From assembly GCA_029216955.1 (NCBI GenBank), contig JANAVB010002199.1:19508822-19572821 (forward strand): DNA of 64,000 bases, written 5' to 3'. Positions within the stretch are counted from its first letter, which is position 1, and the number at the start of each line of letters is the position of its first letter. Made by a program: the position numbers and the translations under genes. The notes beneath the pieces are model-generated. The model had not been told where the DNA came from. It searched no databases and saw only the letters and a list, made by a program, of their open reading frames with translations. The stretch comes from Iris pallida. Its lineage: Eukaryota > Streptophyta > Magnoliopsida > Asparagales > Iridaceae. Positions 1 to 9,599 of this stretch are shown here, piece by piece.

Positions 1-1332
1 GTCTGTCCTAAGAACAACCTATGCTCACAAATTGCCCATGTCGTATCAACGAGTGCTGGTATTAATGTCCGAGACTGGAGATTTTCGTTCATCGACTTTA
101 CTGTCTACGAAATTCTCCCGGAGGACCCGAAAGAAGCCGTCTCAGTCCGGAGGCGCTCCCTTCGATTCTATTACGATACGGCTACTAAAATATTGTACCG
201 ACGCTCCTACGATGGACTTCTTCTTCGATGTTTATCTAACGAAGAAGCAGCCGAAGCCCTTCGAGAAGCTCACGATAGAACCTGTGGGGCCCATCAACCT
301 GGCCCTAAGTTGCAGGATCGACTGCGACGCATGGGCTACTACTGGCCAACCATGGCAGCCGACGCTGTCGACTATGCTAAAAAGTGCCATTCGTGCCAGC
401 TTCACGCTGACTTCATCCATACACCGTCAGAACCACTACATCCTACGGTCGCCTCCTGGCCCTTCGAAGCCTGGGGCATGGACATTGTAGGACCGATCAC
501 CCCTCCTTCATCGAGGGGACACCGCTTCATCCTAGCCATTTCCGACTACTTCTCCAAATGGGCAGAAGCAGTTCCACTGGCGGAAGTGAAGAGCTCTAGG
601 GTGATCAGCTTCATCAAGCACCATGTCATCTACCGTTTCGGGGTACCTCGAAGGATTATCCACGATAACGGTCCTCTGTTCATCAGCCATATTTTTATCA
701 GATTCTGTGACAAGAATCGCATTCAAAATGTGGCATCAACCGCCTACAATCTGACAGCAAACGGATTGGCCGAGGCATTCAGCAAGACTATCGTCAGGCT
801 ACTTAAAAAGGTCGTGTCATCCAACAAATGCGACTGGGACGAAAAGCTCGGCGAATGCCTTTGGGCCTACCGTACAATAGTACGGACTCCGACGGGTAAC
901 ACACCATTCTTCCTGGTCTACGGGAGCGAAGCGGTACTGCGTCTCGAGATCCAGATACCCTCACTCTGTGTAGCAATCACAAATCAACTCACAGAAGAAG
1001 ACAATCAACATCGCCGTCTGCGATAATTGGAGGCACTTGACGAAAAGCGTCTCCTAGCTCAACAACGCATCGAACTCTATCAAGCCCGTATATCACAGGC
1101 TTTCAACAAAAAAGTCAAGCAGAGGACTTTCCAAGTAGGCGACCTGGTTCTGGCAGTCAGAAGGCCGATGGTGTTGACTCACAAGACACCAGGAAAGTTC
1201 GAGCCCAAATGGGAAGGACCTTTCATCATAGAGATGGTATACTCAAACGGTGCCTACCGTCTCGTCAAATCCAATGGGGACTTGTTCATGATGCCCATCA
1301 ACGGCAAGTTCCTAAAGAAGTACTACTCTTGA
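1..1332 (+). pseudogene. Ty3/gypsy (Tat lineage) pol, integrase end
   Basis: The frame is open from base 1, so RNase H and the rest of pol lie upstream of the window. The product is a retroviral-type integrase that would insert element cDNA into chromosomes. Visible in order: an HHCC zinc finger (CHSCQ, near 390-405), the catalytic core with a first Asp in GMDIVGP (near 475-495), a second in HDNG (near 660) and a Glu in NGLAEAF (near 765-780), then a C-terminal GPF module (GPFIIEM, near 1220). A single in-frame TAA at 1024-1026 cuts the frame between core and C-terminus; the frame then continues unchanged to TGA at 1330-1332. There is no chromodomain, which separates it from the Tekay-like elements further right. 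The Tat assignment rests mainly on the antisense gene and polypurine tract that follow. Seen: motifs and stop. Inferred: lineage. Confidence 0.85.
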
Positions 1333-1399
1333 CATCCTTTAGACTTGTACTTCTATCTCCACCCAACAAGGGAGTCTCTGGACCCAATCATCGGGGCTC

Positions 1400-1840
1400 A
1401 CATACACCTCCCGCAAAATCTTACGCTTCTGGAACCCAGCTGTTCCATAGCGTTCTATCTTCCAGTAGAGGAACAACCACGTCCACATTATCTCTGAGTT
1501 GTTCTCCCCTACACCCTACAAAGGGGAATCTTACGCTCCGTAAGACGATGCTCCCTATCATGTTTACCACGTCCACATCACCTCTGAGTAAACATCCCGT
1601 ACAAACAACCCCTGTATTGTTGTACATTGATCGCAGAACTTCCACGTCCACATTACCTCTGAATAGTTCCGCGTATTCCCCCAGAGTTATTCCTACCACG
1701 TCTATAACACCTCTGAGTAGGAATATTCTATCATTTGAATCCCATATTTGTCACGTCCACATCACCTCTGAGCAAACATGTCGGTTCTCTCGCACTTATT
1801 ATCTGTACCTAAAAACCAAGGTGCACAAAAGATAATAGGT
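1400..1840. repeat. Hairpin series with a conserved loop
   Basis: This non-coding spacer separates the pol stop from the antisense gene's 3' end. Five hairpins lie near 1471-1504, 1560-1595, 1636-1668, 1688-1725 and 1743-1780. Each carries a near-identical 22-nt loop (core CACGTCCACATCACCTCTGA), but the stems differ while staying complementary: gaacaa/ttgttc, atgttta/taaacat, gaact/agttc, tattccta/taggaata, catatttg/caaacatg (one mismatch). Other hairpins sit between them, for example TCTTACG-ctc-CGTAAGA at 1529-1545, one near 1597-1625 and one near 1797-1838. I know of no named family with this form. Confidence 0.75.
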
Positions 1841-1904
1841 CCACACAAATCATCAAGTTCATGACAAGCAAAAAATGAACACACCACAAAAAAACTTTAT
1901 ATTC

Positions 1905-1910
1905 TTTATT
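1905..1910 (-). terminator. Poly(A) signal of antisense gene
   Basis: TTTATT on + reads AATAAA on -, about 65 bp past the stop of the antisense gene at 1976, with more A/T-rich sequence around it. Position and motif fit a plant polyadenylation signal. Confidence 0.5.
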
Positions 1911-1975
1911 CAAAAATAAAGGATTATACCCCTAGCAAGAGTTGCAAATTACAAAAAAAAAAGAGATTACAGTCC

Positions 1976-3610
1976 CTAAACATCCCCGGGGTTGGCCGAA
2001 AGCTCTTCAATCCGATGCTTCAAGCCTGCTGCCCGAGTCTCTACAGTCGCCAGGACCCGGCGTTCGGCTTCTTGACGCATCGTTTCTATGGCCTCCGGAG
2101 AAGTGTCATCCTCATGCTTCTCGTCCAGCTGTTGCCGCTGCTGAGCCAGGGTAAGAGCCCGACACGTGAAAGCTGCTTCCTCCTCCTTAGATGCTACATG
2201 TTCAGTCTGGACTCGTTCAGCATCTAATAAGAGTTGGGCCCGCTGGTCTTCAAGAAGGCGAATCTTGGCATCAACCTCCGCTATACTAGCGTCCAATGCG
2301 GCCCGCAACTCCACCTTCTCCTGCGTGGACTGAGATAACCTCTCCACCGCAGCCTCAGTTTTAGCCACCTCGCGTTCCCAAACACCCACGGTGGCCTGAT
2401 AAGAGGACTCAATCTCAGCAATCAGATTCTCCTTTTCTGCGTCTATCAGGTCGGAGAGATCATTTCGTTGGATACGCTGAAACTCGAAAAGCAGCTGGTC
2501 CAGCTCAGTCGCCGAGGCATCCAGAATCTCGACCATATGATCATGGCCCTGGTGGAGATGTATCAGACCGATGTGTGGAAGCGCCATAGATTTTGCAATC
2601 GCGAAACTCCCATTGGCGTTCATCACTGTCGATACACCCTTCTGCAGCATCTTATACACTACCTCAACGATGAATTTCACGTACTCATCCGCATCCGCCA
2701 GCACTTGTGGTGTCATGGCAGGAGTTGGAGGAGCTGTCCTAGACGGCGGACCTGAAGAGGACCCGCCGACCTCAATCTGCGAGGCTTGAACGTCGACCTC
2801 AGCAGACACTCCCGCACCAGGAACTTGAATTCCGCTACCAGCTCCAGATGCCAAGAGAGCAGAAGGAGATGGGTGGGGTGTCGATATCGTCCCCCAAGTC
2901 AAAGAAGCAACAGAGGGCTCCTGCACCAGCAAGCCCTTGCCTTTTCCCGTCTCAAAGGGACTATCAACATCCGGAGTTGCCTCCTCCACCACCGAGGTGC
3001 GACCTGTAACCAGCGCGGAGCCTTCCTCTGGCAAGCTAACTGGATCAACTCCCGTTTCCTGGCGGGGAACGTCTTCTGGGGTCGGGCTCGGCAGACGAGT
3101 CTCCCCCTCATCATCGAATCCCTCCACGAGGACCGAATCTGTCGCCACCTCCCGGTCGGCAGCCACCTCAGCCTCCATTGCTGAGCCTGGGGTAGGGCTC
3201 GGCAACGCTACAGCCGACCCCCCCTCATCATGACAAGGAGGGGAATCAACCCCCTCCTCTGTTTCAATCACGTCTGTTGCCCCCGCAACAGATTCACGCA
3301 TCTCTGGAGGAACGTCATCTGAAGACGACGAACTCCACTCTACTTCTTCATCCGGAAGCCCCGTGTCTGCTGGACCCTCAACGTCCAAGGCCCCCACGGC
3401 GGCTTACACCACTCCGGGAACTGCTTCAACCTCAGCTTTCCTTCCTACATAATCTGGAGATACTGGAGTCTCCACAACAACGACATCGTCTGGGTTCTCC
3501 TCCTCGGAAGACATCACGATCGGCGGAACGCGCTCTTCCGATGAGCCCGCCACCTCCTTTGGTCTGCTGCCACTAGATTTTGGAGTATGGGGTCTCCTTT
3601 TTAGCGGCTC
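1976..3610 (-). pseudogene. Last exon: acidic linker and coiled coil
   Basis: The exon follows acceptor TTTTTGCAG. It starts with a basic stretch (LKRRPHTPK), then a long Glu/Asp/Ser/Pro-rich linker, then about 150 residues of alternating charged and hydrophobic residues (from about 2420 down to 1985) that look like a coiled coil. One TAA at 3404-3406 interrupts an otherwise continuous frame; the reading frame is the same on both sides. Such tails usually mediate self-association, but nothing here proves it. Confidence 0.65.
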
Positions 3611-3676
3611 CTGCAAAAAGAAAGCATAGGTCACAAGAAATGTTGAACCTAAACAGACTATATGGGACATCCTTAC
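3611..3676 (-). other. 66-bp intron of antisense gene
   Basis: On - the sequence reads GCGGAG|GTAAGG ... TTTCTTTTTGCAG|GAGCCG. Donor and acceptor are canonical, with a T-rich tract before the AG. The length is a multiple of three and free of stops, so the frame stays open whether or not it is spliced. Confidence 0.65.
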
Positions 3677-3795
3677 CTCCGCAGGTGCTGAATCCGATGA
3701 CACTGTCGGTGACAATGCCTTCTTCCGCCTCTTTGGCGTGGAAGAGCCACTGTGTCAGCACGTCTTTTCGGTTGATCGATCGAAGGCTCTCCCTA

Positions 3796-5978
3796 ACCCC
3801 CTGTGGATACGGCAGGGGTACCTCGATAACCCACCTCTGGCGGACGGTACGATCGAGCCTTCGCCAATATGTTCCCGGTCACCGCTAACTGAGTGCCGAC
3901 AATGAGACTGGTCTTCCTATCATATCCAGGGGGCACGGCATTCATAACACAATAAAATTTGGCGGCCGAAAAGAGAATCGGCGGCCGCGGATTCTGGACG
4001 GGCAGCGTAAAGCGAGCTCCGGTACATCCGGCATTGCAGTAATGCCAAGCTCGTACACCATCCAACAAACTTCCAGTATACCCCAGGTTAATACTGGGGT
4101 TGTCCAACATCAACTAAGCGTAGCCGAATTTTCGTGCAAAATGACTCGACAAATACGGTTCCAGTTAACACTGGTTCCTATTTCGGTACACCAGATGGGA
4201 CGGCCGGATACTTTGCAACCAGCGAAATCCCCATGGAGGCAGAGTGGTGGCATCTTCACCCGAATCCACTAAGTCTTCGTTGGCCTCAAAACCTGAAAAG
4301 ACAGGACCAACTTTGGTGATCTTCCACCCCTGAAGGTGTGATAAAACTTTCCTGCAAACAGGAACACCAGCATGCAACCAGCTCCTCTGGTGGAAACGGC
4401 GGAGGAATGCATCCCCGACCCTGTGGTCTTCTTCCGAGCCCGGACTCATCACATTGGGATGGTGTAAAATTAACCACCCCATCAGATAATGAAACGGCAG
4501 TTCGACACGGGAGAAGTTGTCATTCCTACCTCGTTCATGAACCACATTTCCCGTAAATTCTCGTAAACCTTGCAGCAGGTTGCACACCATGGCGGGGAGC
4601 AGAGCCAAGCGTCGGCCAAAAACCAACTTCACAGCTGGCAGGATTAGATTCCGGGTCACCCTCTCTACGGAGCCTGACCCGCCCGAGAAGACATAATCCC
4701 GAAGCCAAATCATCAGATACGCAGCTAATACTACTTTTGACGACATCCGATGAGTAAGGTGCCAGAAACAGCTATAGGAGCGCTCATCCGACTGCCGGTC
4801 CTCATTTTCTCGGGGATTCTTCTCACCTAACCTGCTCATTTCGGAGAGCAACACGCTACTGGAAAGCACTGGCGGAGTGGTAAACTGAGAGGGATCCTCC
4901 TTGTCATGCTTAAAGACATAATCTCTCCAAGCGGTCACATGAGGCTGTGACCCGCCCTTATCCCTCTTCTGTATATAATAATGATGACTCGCCACTTCCT
5001 TGAAGACAGCCATCATCTCCTCGGCTTTATCCCCCAGGACTTGGAACTCCTCGTTGGTCGAGAAATATTCCTTATAAGGCTCTGATCCCCATGGGAGCTT
5101 TGACACTTCGTACATTTCATGAAGTGCGAGTCCCAGCTCCCCCACCGGGGTGAAGAAAGTTCCGGTCTGGGTGTTAAACATCTCCAGAAGCGCGAGAAAC
5201 ATATGACGGTTGATGTCAACACCTGCCTGAGTAGTACGGATTGCGGCAGTCAGCCCAATCTCTCGGAGTTCGGTTTGAAACCGCGACAGAATCCAGAGTG
5301 TCAGCTTGTCCCATTTGGAAACATAATGACACCAACCCTCTACCTGAAATTCACCTTTCGGGTACGATCGCTCCAACAAAAGCATACGGTTCGCAAAAGT
5401 CGAAGCGCCAAAAGCAAATGTATTGATGGGAACGTCACTGTAAATGCTCCCAGGACGTAGAGTCTGCCAGGTAAAAGAAGGCCCAGACCGCACGGCGGCC
5501 AAAGTATCTCTCCGGTTGGAGGTAGTGTCGACCTTGATGGCGCCTGCCACCACTCCCCCCTGAGACGGGGTTAGCTCCCAAGACATCCTCCTCTTGGAAG
5601 CAAGACGACAGAAAGCCATCAAAGGCCATTGACGCTCAAGTTTCTTAACCGTCATATGCACTCCTCTTGCTGTAAAGAACCAATCTTCCTTGACCTTCAA
5701 CACCTTTGCTTCAATAGAAGCAAGGCGGTCCCCGAACAGGAACTCAGGCTTCAAGAAAGTCATGTTATCAGAAGTGGCAGATTTCAAAATGCCATGCTCC
5801 ATCATCCGTTTAAGGAACCCGTGTTGTTGTTCCCGGATTTGAGTCATTCTTTCGGGAGACTGATCCAGCATAATGGCAGTTTGGGCAGGGTTTACCACCT
5901 CTTCATTATAATCCACCCCCATTTGACAGAGGGCAGCGTTCAGAAGCACTTCATTCAAGAGCGGGACAGTCATCGACA
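3796..5978 (-). pseudogene. Main exon, plant-mobile-domain-like
   Basis: This exon carries about 600 uninterrupted codons (5978 to 4165). The part around 5190-4880 (GELGLALHEM, LPWGSEPYKEYF) resembles the aminotransferase-like plant mobile domain found in some host proteins and in antisense ORFs of Tat elements. That is recognition by eye, not by profile search. Past the TAA at 4165-4167 and the TAG at 4114-4116 the same frame goes on to TAG at 3793-3795 with protein-like sequence (LIVGTQLAVT), so these stops look like recent nonsense mutations rather than the true end. The acceptor TGATCACCAG lies at the 5' edge. Confidence 0.65.
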
Positions 5979-6458
5979 CTGGTGATCAACAAAAGAAGGC
6001 AAAGATTCAGAGATGTTAGAAACAACAAGAGAATCTGAGCCACGTTCTCATCAAAAGCGCATAAGGCTCAGGCGCATCTGAAAAGAAGCTTCGGCGCATC
6101 ATCAGGATCTAAACCCATGCGCGTCAGCAGCGGAGCTTCGGTGCATCATCAGGGTCTAAACCCATGCGCGTCAGCAGTGGAGCTTCGGCGCATCATCAGG
6201 GTTTAAATCCATGCGCGTCAGCAGTGGAGCTTCGGCGCATCATCAGGGTTTAAACCCATGCGCGTCAGCAGTAGAGCTTCGGCGCATTATCAGGGTTTAA
6301 ACCCATACGCGTCGGCAGTGGAGCTTCGATGCATCATCAGGATTTAAATCCGTGCGCATCGGCAAAAAAAAAACCTCAGCACATCCTCAGGACTCAAGGT
6401 CCATGCGCGTCGGCGTACGCGAGTTCTAAAAATAATGGTAAAGAATGATGAAACCTAC
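5979..6458 (-). other. 480-bp intron holding tandem repeats
   Basis: On - the donor is GATTG|GTAGG (6458-6457) and the acceptor is ATCACCAG (ending at 5979). Joining the flanking exons keeps one reading frame. The 47-bp tandem array at about 6085-6420 lies wholly inside this intron. Confidence 0.6.
6085..6420. repeat. 47-bp tandem repeat, about seven copies
   Basis: Starts of the shared GGCGCATCATC-type segment fall at 6094, 6141, 6188, 6235, 6282 and 6329, exactly 47 bp apart, with a decayed copy after that. Each unit holds GCGCAT ... ATGCGC in inverted orientation around a dyad that in some copies is the perfect palindrome GGGTTTAAACCC. Confidence 0.9.
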
Positions 6459-6579
6459 CAATCACCGCCGACCGAATGTCGACGGGCGGCCGGGGGACAT
6501 CACCTACAGCAGCCTCTACATGCTCTTTCCCTTTGCCTCGTCCTCGGCCAGCACCGCCGCGAGGAGTTTTGGGAGCCAT
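6459..6579 (-). pseudogene. First exon of antisense gene
   Basis: ATG at 6577-6579 opens a short basic N-terminus (MAPKTPRGGAGRGRGKGK) that could act as a nuclear-localisation or nucleic-acid-binding segment. It ends at donor GATTG|GTAGG in a phase that fits the next exon. The ATG was chosen because a TATA-like box and a CCAAT box lie about 100 bp upstream. Confidence 0.6.
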
Positions 6580-6671
6580 TTCTTGAAAGGAGAAAGTTAG
6601 GGTTTTTTTTCAAAAGAAGAACTCTAAAAAGAAAGAAAGCAAAGAGAGGAGGAATTCTCTCTCTCTCCATC

Positions 6672-6690
6672 TCACGCCTATTTATTGGCC
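6672..6690 (-). promoter_or_regulatory. TATA/CCAAT promoter of antisense gene
   Basis: On - the sequence reads GGGCCAATAAATAGGCG: a TATA-like AATAAATAG overlapped by CCAAT, followed by a GA-rich leader (about 6640-6670) and the ATG at 6579. The spacing suits a plant core promoter, so the antisense gene seems to have its own promoter, separate from the LTR. Confidence 0.5.
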
Positions 6691-6942
6691 CAATCGCACG
6701 CGTGAACCGATGAAGTGTGACCTCAGCCACCGCTTCGGGTTCTGTGAGGAGATAACTGCAAATAAATCCAAAAAGATCATCATTAATCTTCTTGGTTATC
6801 GAAGCGTCATCATTTACTGAAAGGAGCATGCGCCCCATCACTGATGCGCGGAGTAATCATGCGCCCGAACAGTCATACGCCCCGTAGAAGACGCCACCAT
6901 GCTTCCTATTCAAAGTATTCCAAAACTTGACAAAAAAGTTTT

Positions 6943-6963
6943 GAAAACTTTGAAGGGGGTCTT
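6943..6963 (+). other. Polypurine tract of Tat element
   Basis: GAAAACTTTGAAGGGGGTCT just before the LTR has the purine-rich run (GAAGGGGG) that primes plus-strand DNA synthesis and is typical of Tat elements. The following TTATAG should begin with TG; the first LTR bases seem mutated or the border is off by a few bases. Confidence 0.55.
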
Positions 6964-7227
6964 ATAGAAGCATGGAATTTCAGGACCAGAAATTCTATGC
7001 GCCTAACATCATATGCGCCAGGGAGCTCAGATAAAGTACTTGGCACAGCAAAGCATAGACATTAAAAGAAGACTTTTATTTTCATATAAAAGTTTGTTAC
7101 ATGTCTTAAAAAGAGCTGTACAAAGGAAAATTTCTACAAAGAAAAGACCCTAAGTCTACAGCTAGGCATAGCAACCACCATGCGCCCTCAAACAGGCGCA
7201 TCCCGCCATGCGCTCCCCAGCCAGGCG

Positions 7228-7330
7228 TATCTCTTCAGCAGCTCAGTTATGTGCATCCCTTCAGCAGCTCAGTTATCCCTTCAGCAGCTCAGTTATGTGT
7301 TTTCCTTCAGCAGCTCAGTTATGTGCCGCC
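7228..7330. repeat. Short tandem repeat in Tat LTR
   Basis: Four near-identical copies of a unit built on CCTTCAGCAGCTCAGTTATG follow each other with small length differences between copies. Confidence 0.8.
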
Positions 7331-8776
7331 CTTCAGCGCCCCACAGGCACATCGTGAAGTCTTAGCATATGTGCCATCAAATGCTTCGACTAATGAAGCA
7401 TTTATTGAGCAGAATGAGGGTGGGCAATCAACCCTCTAGCTGGAGAAAGAAATCTCCGCAATTGATCCGCGACAAAAGAAGGCTTTCAACACAACCAGAG
7501 TGGACAACACCCACTCTGACAGAAGAAAGAGCCTCCAAAGCCGTAGCACCGTAATTTAGATCTGTAGCTCTTCCAGCATAACAGAGACGAGGCTCGAGCA
7601 TCCCGATCTTTGGATGCAATAGACACCTTCCGCCTGCCTTAGAAGCCCTCGACTCCGACTTTTGGATGTAACAGTCACCTTCAAGTGCATCAATGAAGAC
7701 CATACGTCGCATCTTCACCCTCGGGAGCATCTTATCAACAGAATGTGCTCGAGTAAACAAGTTCATTTTGGAAGGACGTGAGAGAACGAGAAGCAAACCC
7801 TCTCCATGCCACTATTTATAGGCCGGGCGAATCAAACCCATGCGCCAAGTGGCTGGCTCTCCGAATCCCGTGCAATGAATTTACATTAATAGTAATGAAC
7901 CTGACGCTTCTAATTCAGCCGAGTCAAGAACGGCTATTTAAAGCACTCGAAGAACGTAACAGTCGGGCCCATAAAGACGTGTCATGCAAAGCGGATGTGC
8001 CGGCCAGACCGCGCATTGTACTGATGCGTCCAGCTTCCATCAGCCTCATAAGGATGCGCCCCTATGCGTCCCTATGCGCCTAGTGAAACGCCGATCGATG
8101 CGCCCACTCAACAACCCATCACCTGTCAAAGAACATTAAATGCTGAAGTCTGACAGAGTTGGCAGCACGTCCCCCGAGGACTAAGTTGACAGCTTTTTCA
8201 GAAAATGAAGCATCGCCAATGTCAGCACCATCATTACTCCCCTCCGGCGGTTGTAAACCACGTAGCCGCCCAACCATTTCGCATGTGCCTCCGTAGCCAT
8301 GCGCCTAAATCTCTGCATGCGCCTCAAAAGCCGTACGTCTCAGACTTTTTTTTGATCCCTAAAGACAGAAGTAAAGTCATTACTAAAGTCCCGCATGCGC
8401 CTCAAAAGCCATGTGCCCCGACTGGTTCATGACTCCTAAAGGTTACGAGCCAAAGCCTCCTCATGCGCCCAATCCCAGGCACATCCTATCAGATCACTCT
8501 CTACCAAATTTGAGATCTTCGAGCCATGGACCTACGACACGCGTCCTTTGACTTGATTCAGCCTATAAAGGGGTGCTAATCACCCAAGATCTCAGCAACT
8601 AAAAGATCTTCTCCGTTGCTACGTGTCAGCTCTGCTGCAGCCTACGACAGCAACGAGAAAATTTCAACTCCTCAATCAGGGCGCATCACCCATGCGCCTC
8701 CATCAGCAAACACCACGTGGCGTCCCCACGTACAGGTGCATCCTACATGCACGCATGAGCAGCCAGCCTGCAAAGC

Positions 8777-8784
8777 TATAAATA
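8777..8784 (+). promoter_or_regulatory. TATA box of Tat LTR
   Basis: CTATAAATAGAGGG is a strong plant TATA context. It lies about 330 bp before the estimated LTR end, as expected for the U3/R boundary. Confidence 0.55.
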
Positions 8785-9105
8785 GAGGGATCATCTCCTT
8801 CCAACACACACACAGACAGAGACATCGTGTAATCATCAGCAACATATAGAGAGAGGCAGATACAGACACTCAACGTCTTCTTTCTCTCCGCAAGCTCCTG
8901 CACCTAGAGCAACCCAGATCTTCAGAGAACCGAGAACCATCGTCAAATCGTCAACGGAGTCAACGCATTACCACTCGCTCTATCGGCACAAGGGACCCAG
9001 ATAAACAAAAGTGTACTCCTAGGACTACATCTAAGTCCTACATTGTAACACTGTTCTGTTTGTATTAAAATTACATCAAAAGATTTTAATGGCAAATATT
9101 GCATA

Positions 9106-9466
9106 CCTTATTATTGTCTGCCTACGGGATGTAACATGATTGACAGATCCTAGGGTTGATCATGTATGACTAAACTCTTGCTAGACCTCACATTATGTAA
9201 CGACTAGCTTCATGATCAGCTGAATATGTAATGTTTGGGATGCCTTATTATTGTATATTTGGTGATCTTACATCTTGTAACCTTACTTGCTTGCTTGAGA
9301 TTAAGACAATTAAGCTTGCTATTGACCATAGGAGACTGATGGATTGTAGCTAAACCCTCATATATCTAGACAGCCGTGACCGTATAGTGGGATGGATTCC
9401 ATTTTATTATACGTAGCTGGCTATATATGCCCCCGCTCTCCAGTATTCTGGTTCTAGGGTGTTACA
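9106..9466 (+). mobile_element. Truncated 5' LTR of Tekay-like copy 1
   Basis: This is the last ~360 bp of a Tekay-like LTR, matching 16519-16879 and more distantly 27110-27462. It ends TTACA, the inverted partner of the TGTAA at the start of the complete LTRs. The left part is missing; Tat LTR sequence abuts it instead. Confidence 0.8.
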
Positions 9467-9484
9467 TGGTTTAAGTGGTGGCCC
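9467..9484 (+). other. Putative primer-binding site, copy 1
   Basis: TGGTTTAAGTGGTGGCCC follows the LTR end directly and starts TGG as required to pair with a tRNA CCA end. It does not match the initiator-Met site TGGTATCAGAGC. The same 18 bases recur at 16880 and 27463. Confidence 0.55.
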
Positions 9485-9599
9485 ATGCAGGTCTTGTAAA
9501 TCAAGATTTGTGAGGGTTTACCGAATAGATGTCTCAATCAGCACTCGTCCTTGATCTCTGTCCGTATCTTCTAATCCCTGAGATTCTTGACCTGATCAC

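Larger units (their letters stand above)
1976..6579 (-). pseudogene. Antisense multi-exon gene of the Tat element
   Basis: This gene runs opposite to pol, between pol and the 3' LTR, a place where Tat-lineage elements (Grande, RIRE2, Retand types) are known to carry extra antisense ORFs. I read ATG at 6577-6579, exon 1 to 6459, a 480-bp intron, a long exon from 5978 down to about 3796, an unresolved stretch at about 3795-3690, an exon ending at 3677, a 66-bp intron (3676-3611) and a last exon 3610-1976. In-frame stops at 4165-4167, 4114-4116, 3793-3795 and 3404-3406 break it. The product would have a basic N-terminus, a globular region resembling the plant mobile domain, an acidic linker and a C-terminal coiled coil. 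Its function is unknown. The splice sites are predicted, not tested. Confidence 0.7.
6963..9105 (+). mobile_element. Tat-element 3' LTR
   Basis: No ORF in this stretch looks genuine. It has many ATGCGCC/GCGCAT motifs, a 4-copy tandem repeat (7228-7330), a TATA box at 8777-8784 (CTATAAATAG), a candidate weaker one near 8563 (CTATAAAGG) and a presumed transcribed region after it. The right border is uncertain: Tekay LTR sequence, recognisable by CTGCCTACGGG at about 9119, takes over near 9105. The last 165 bp (8940-9105) occur again at 16353-16518 because they were caught in the tandem duplication. The 5' LTR lies outside the window, so the borders cannot be checked by comparison. Confidence 0.5.

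Noticed and set aside
1209..1835. 208-codon + strand ORF after pol
   Set aside because: It runs out of frame over the pol C-terminus and then through the hairpin spacer; composition is not protein-like.
6085..6420. CRISPR-like appearance of the 47-bp array
   Set aside because: The units are head-to-tail without unique spacers and lie in a plant retroelement intron.
8616..8903. Short ORFs on both strands near the Tat LTR promoter
   Set aside because: Under 80 codons, overlapping the TATA region of the LTR, with no family resemblance.
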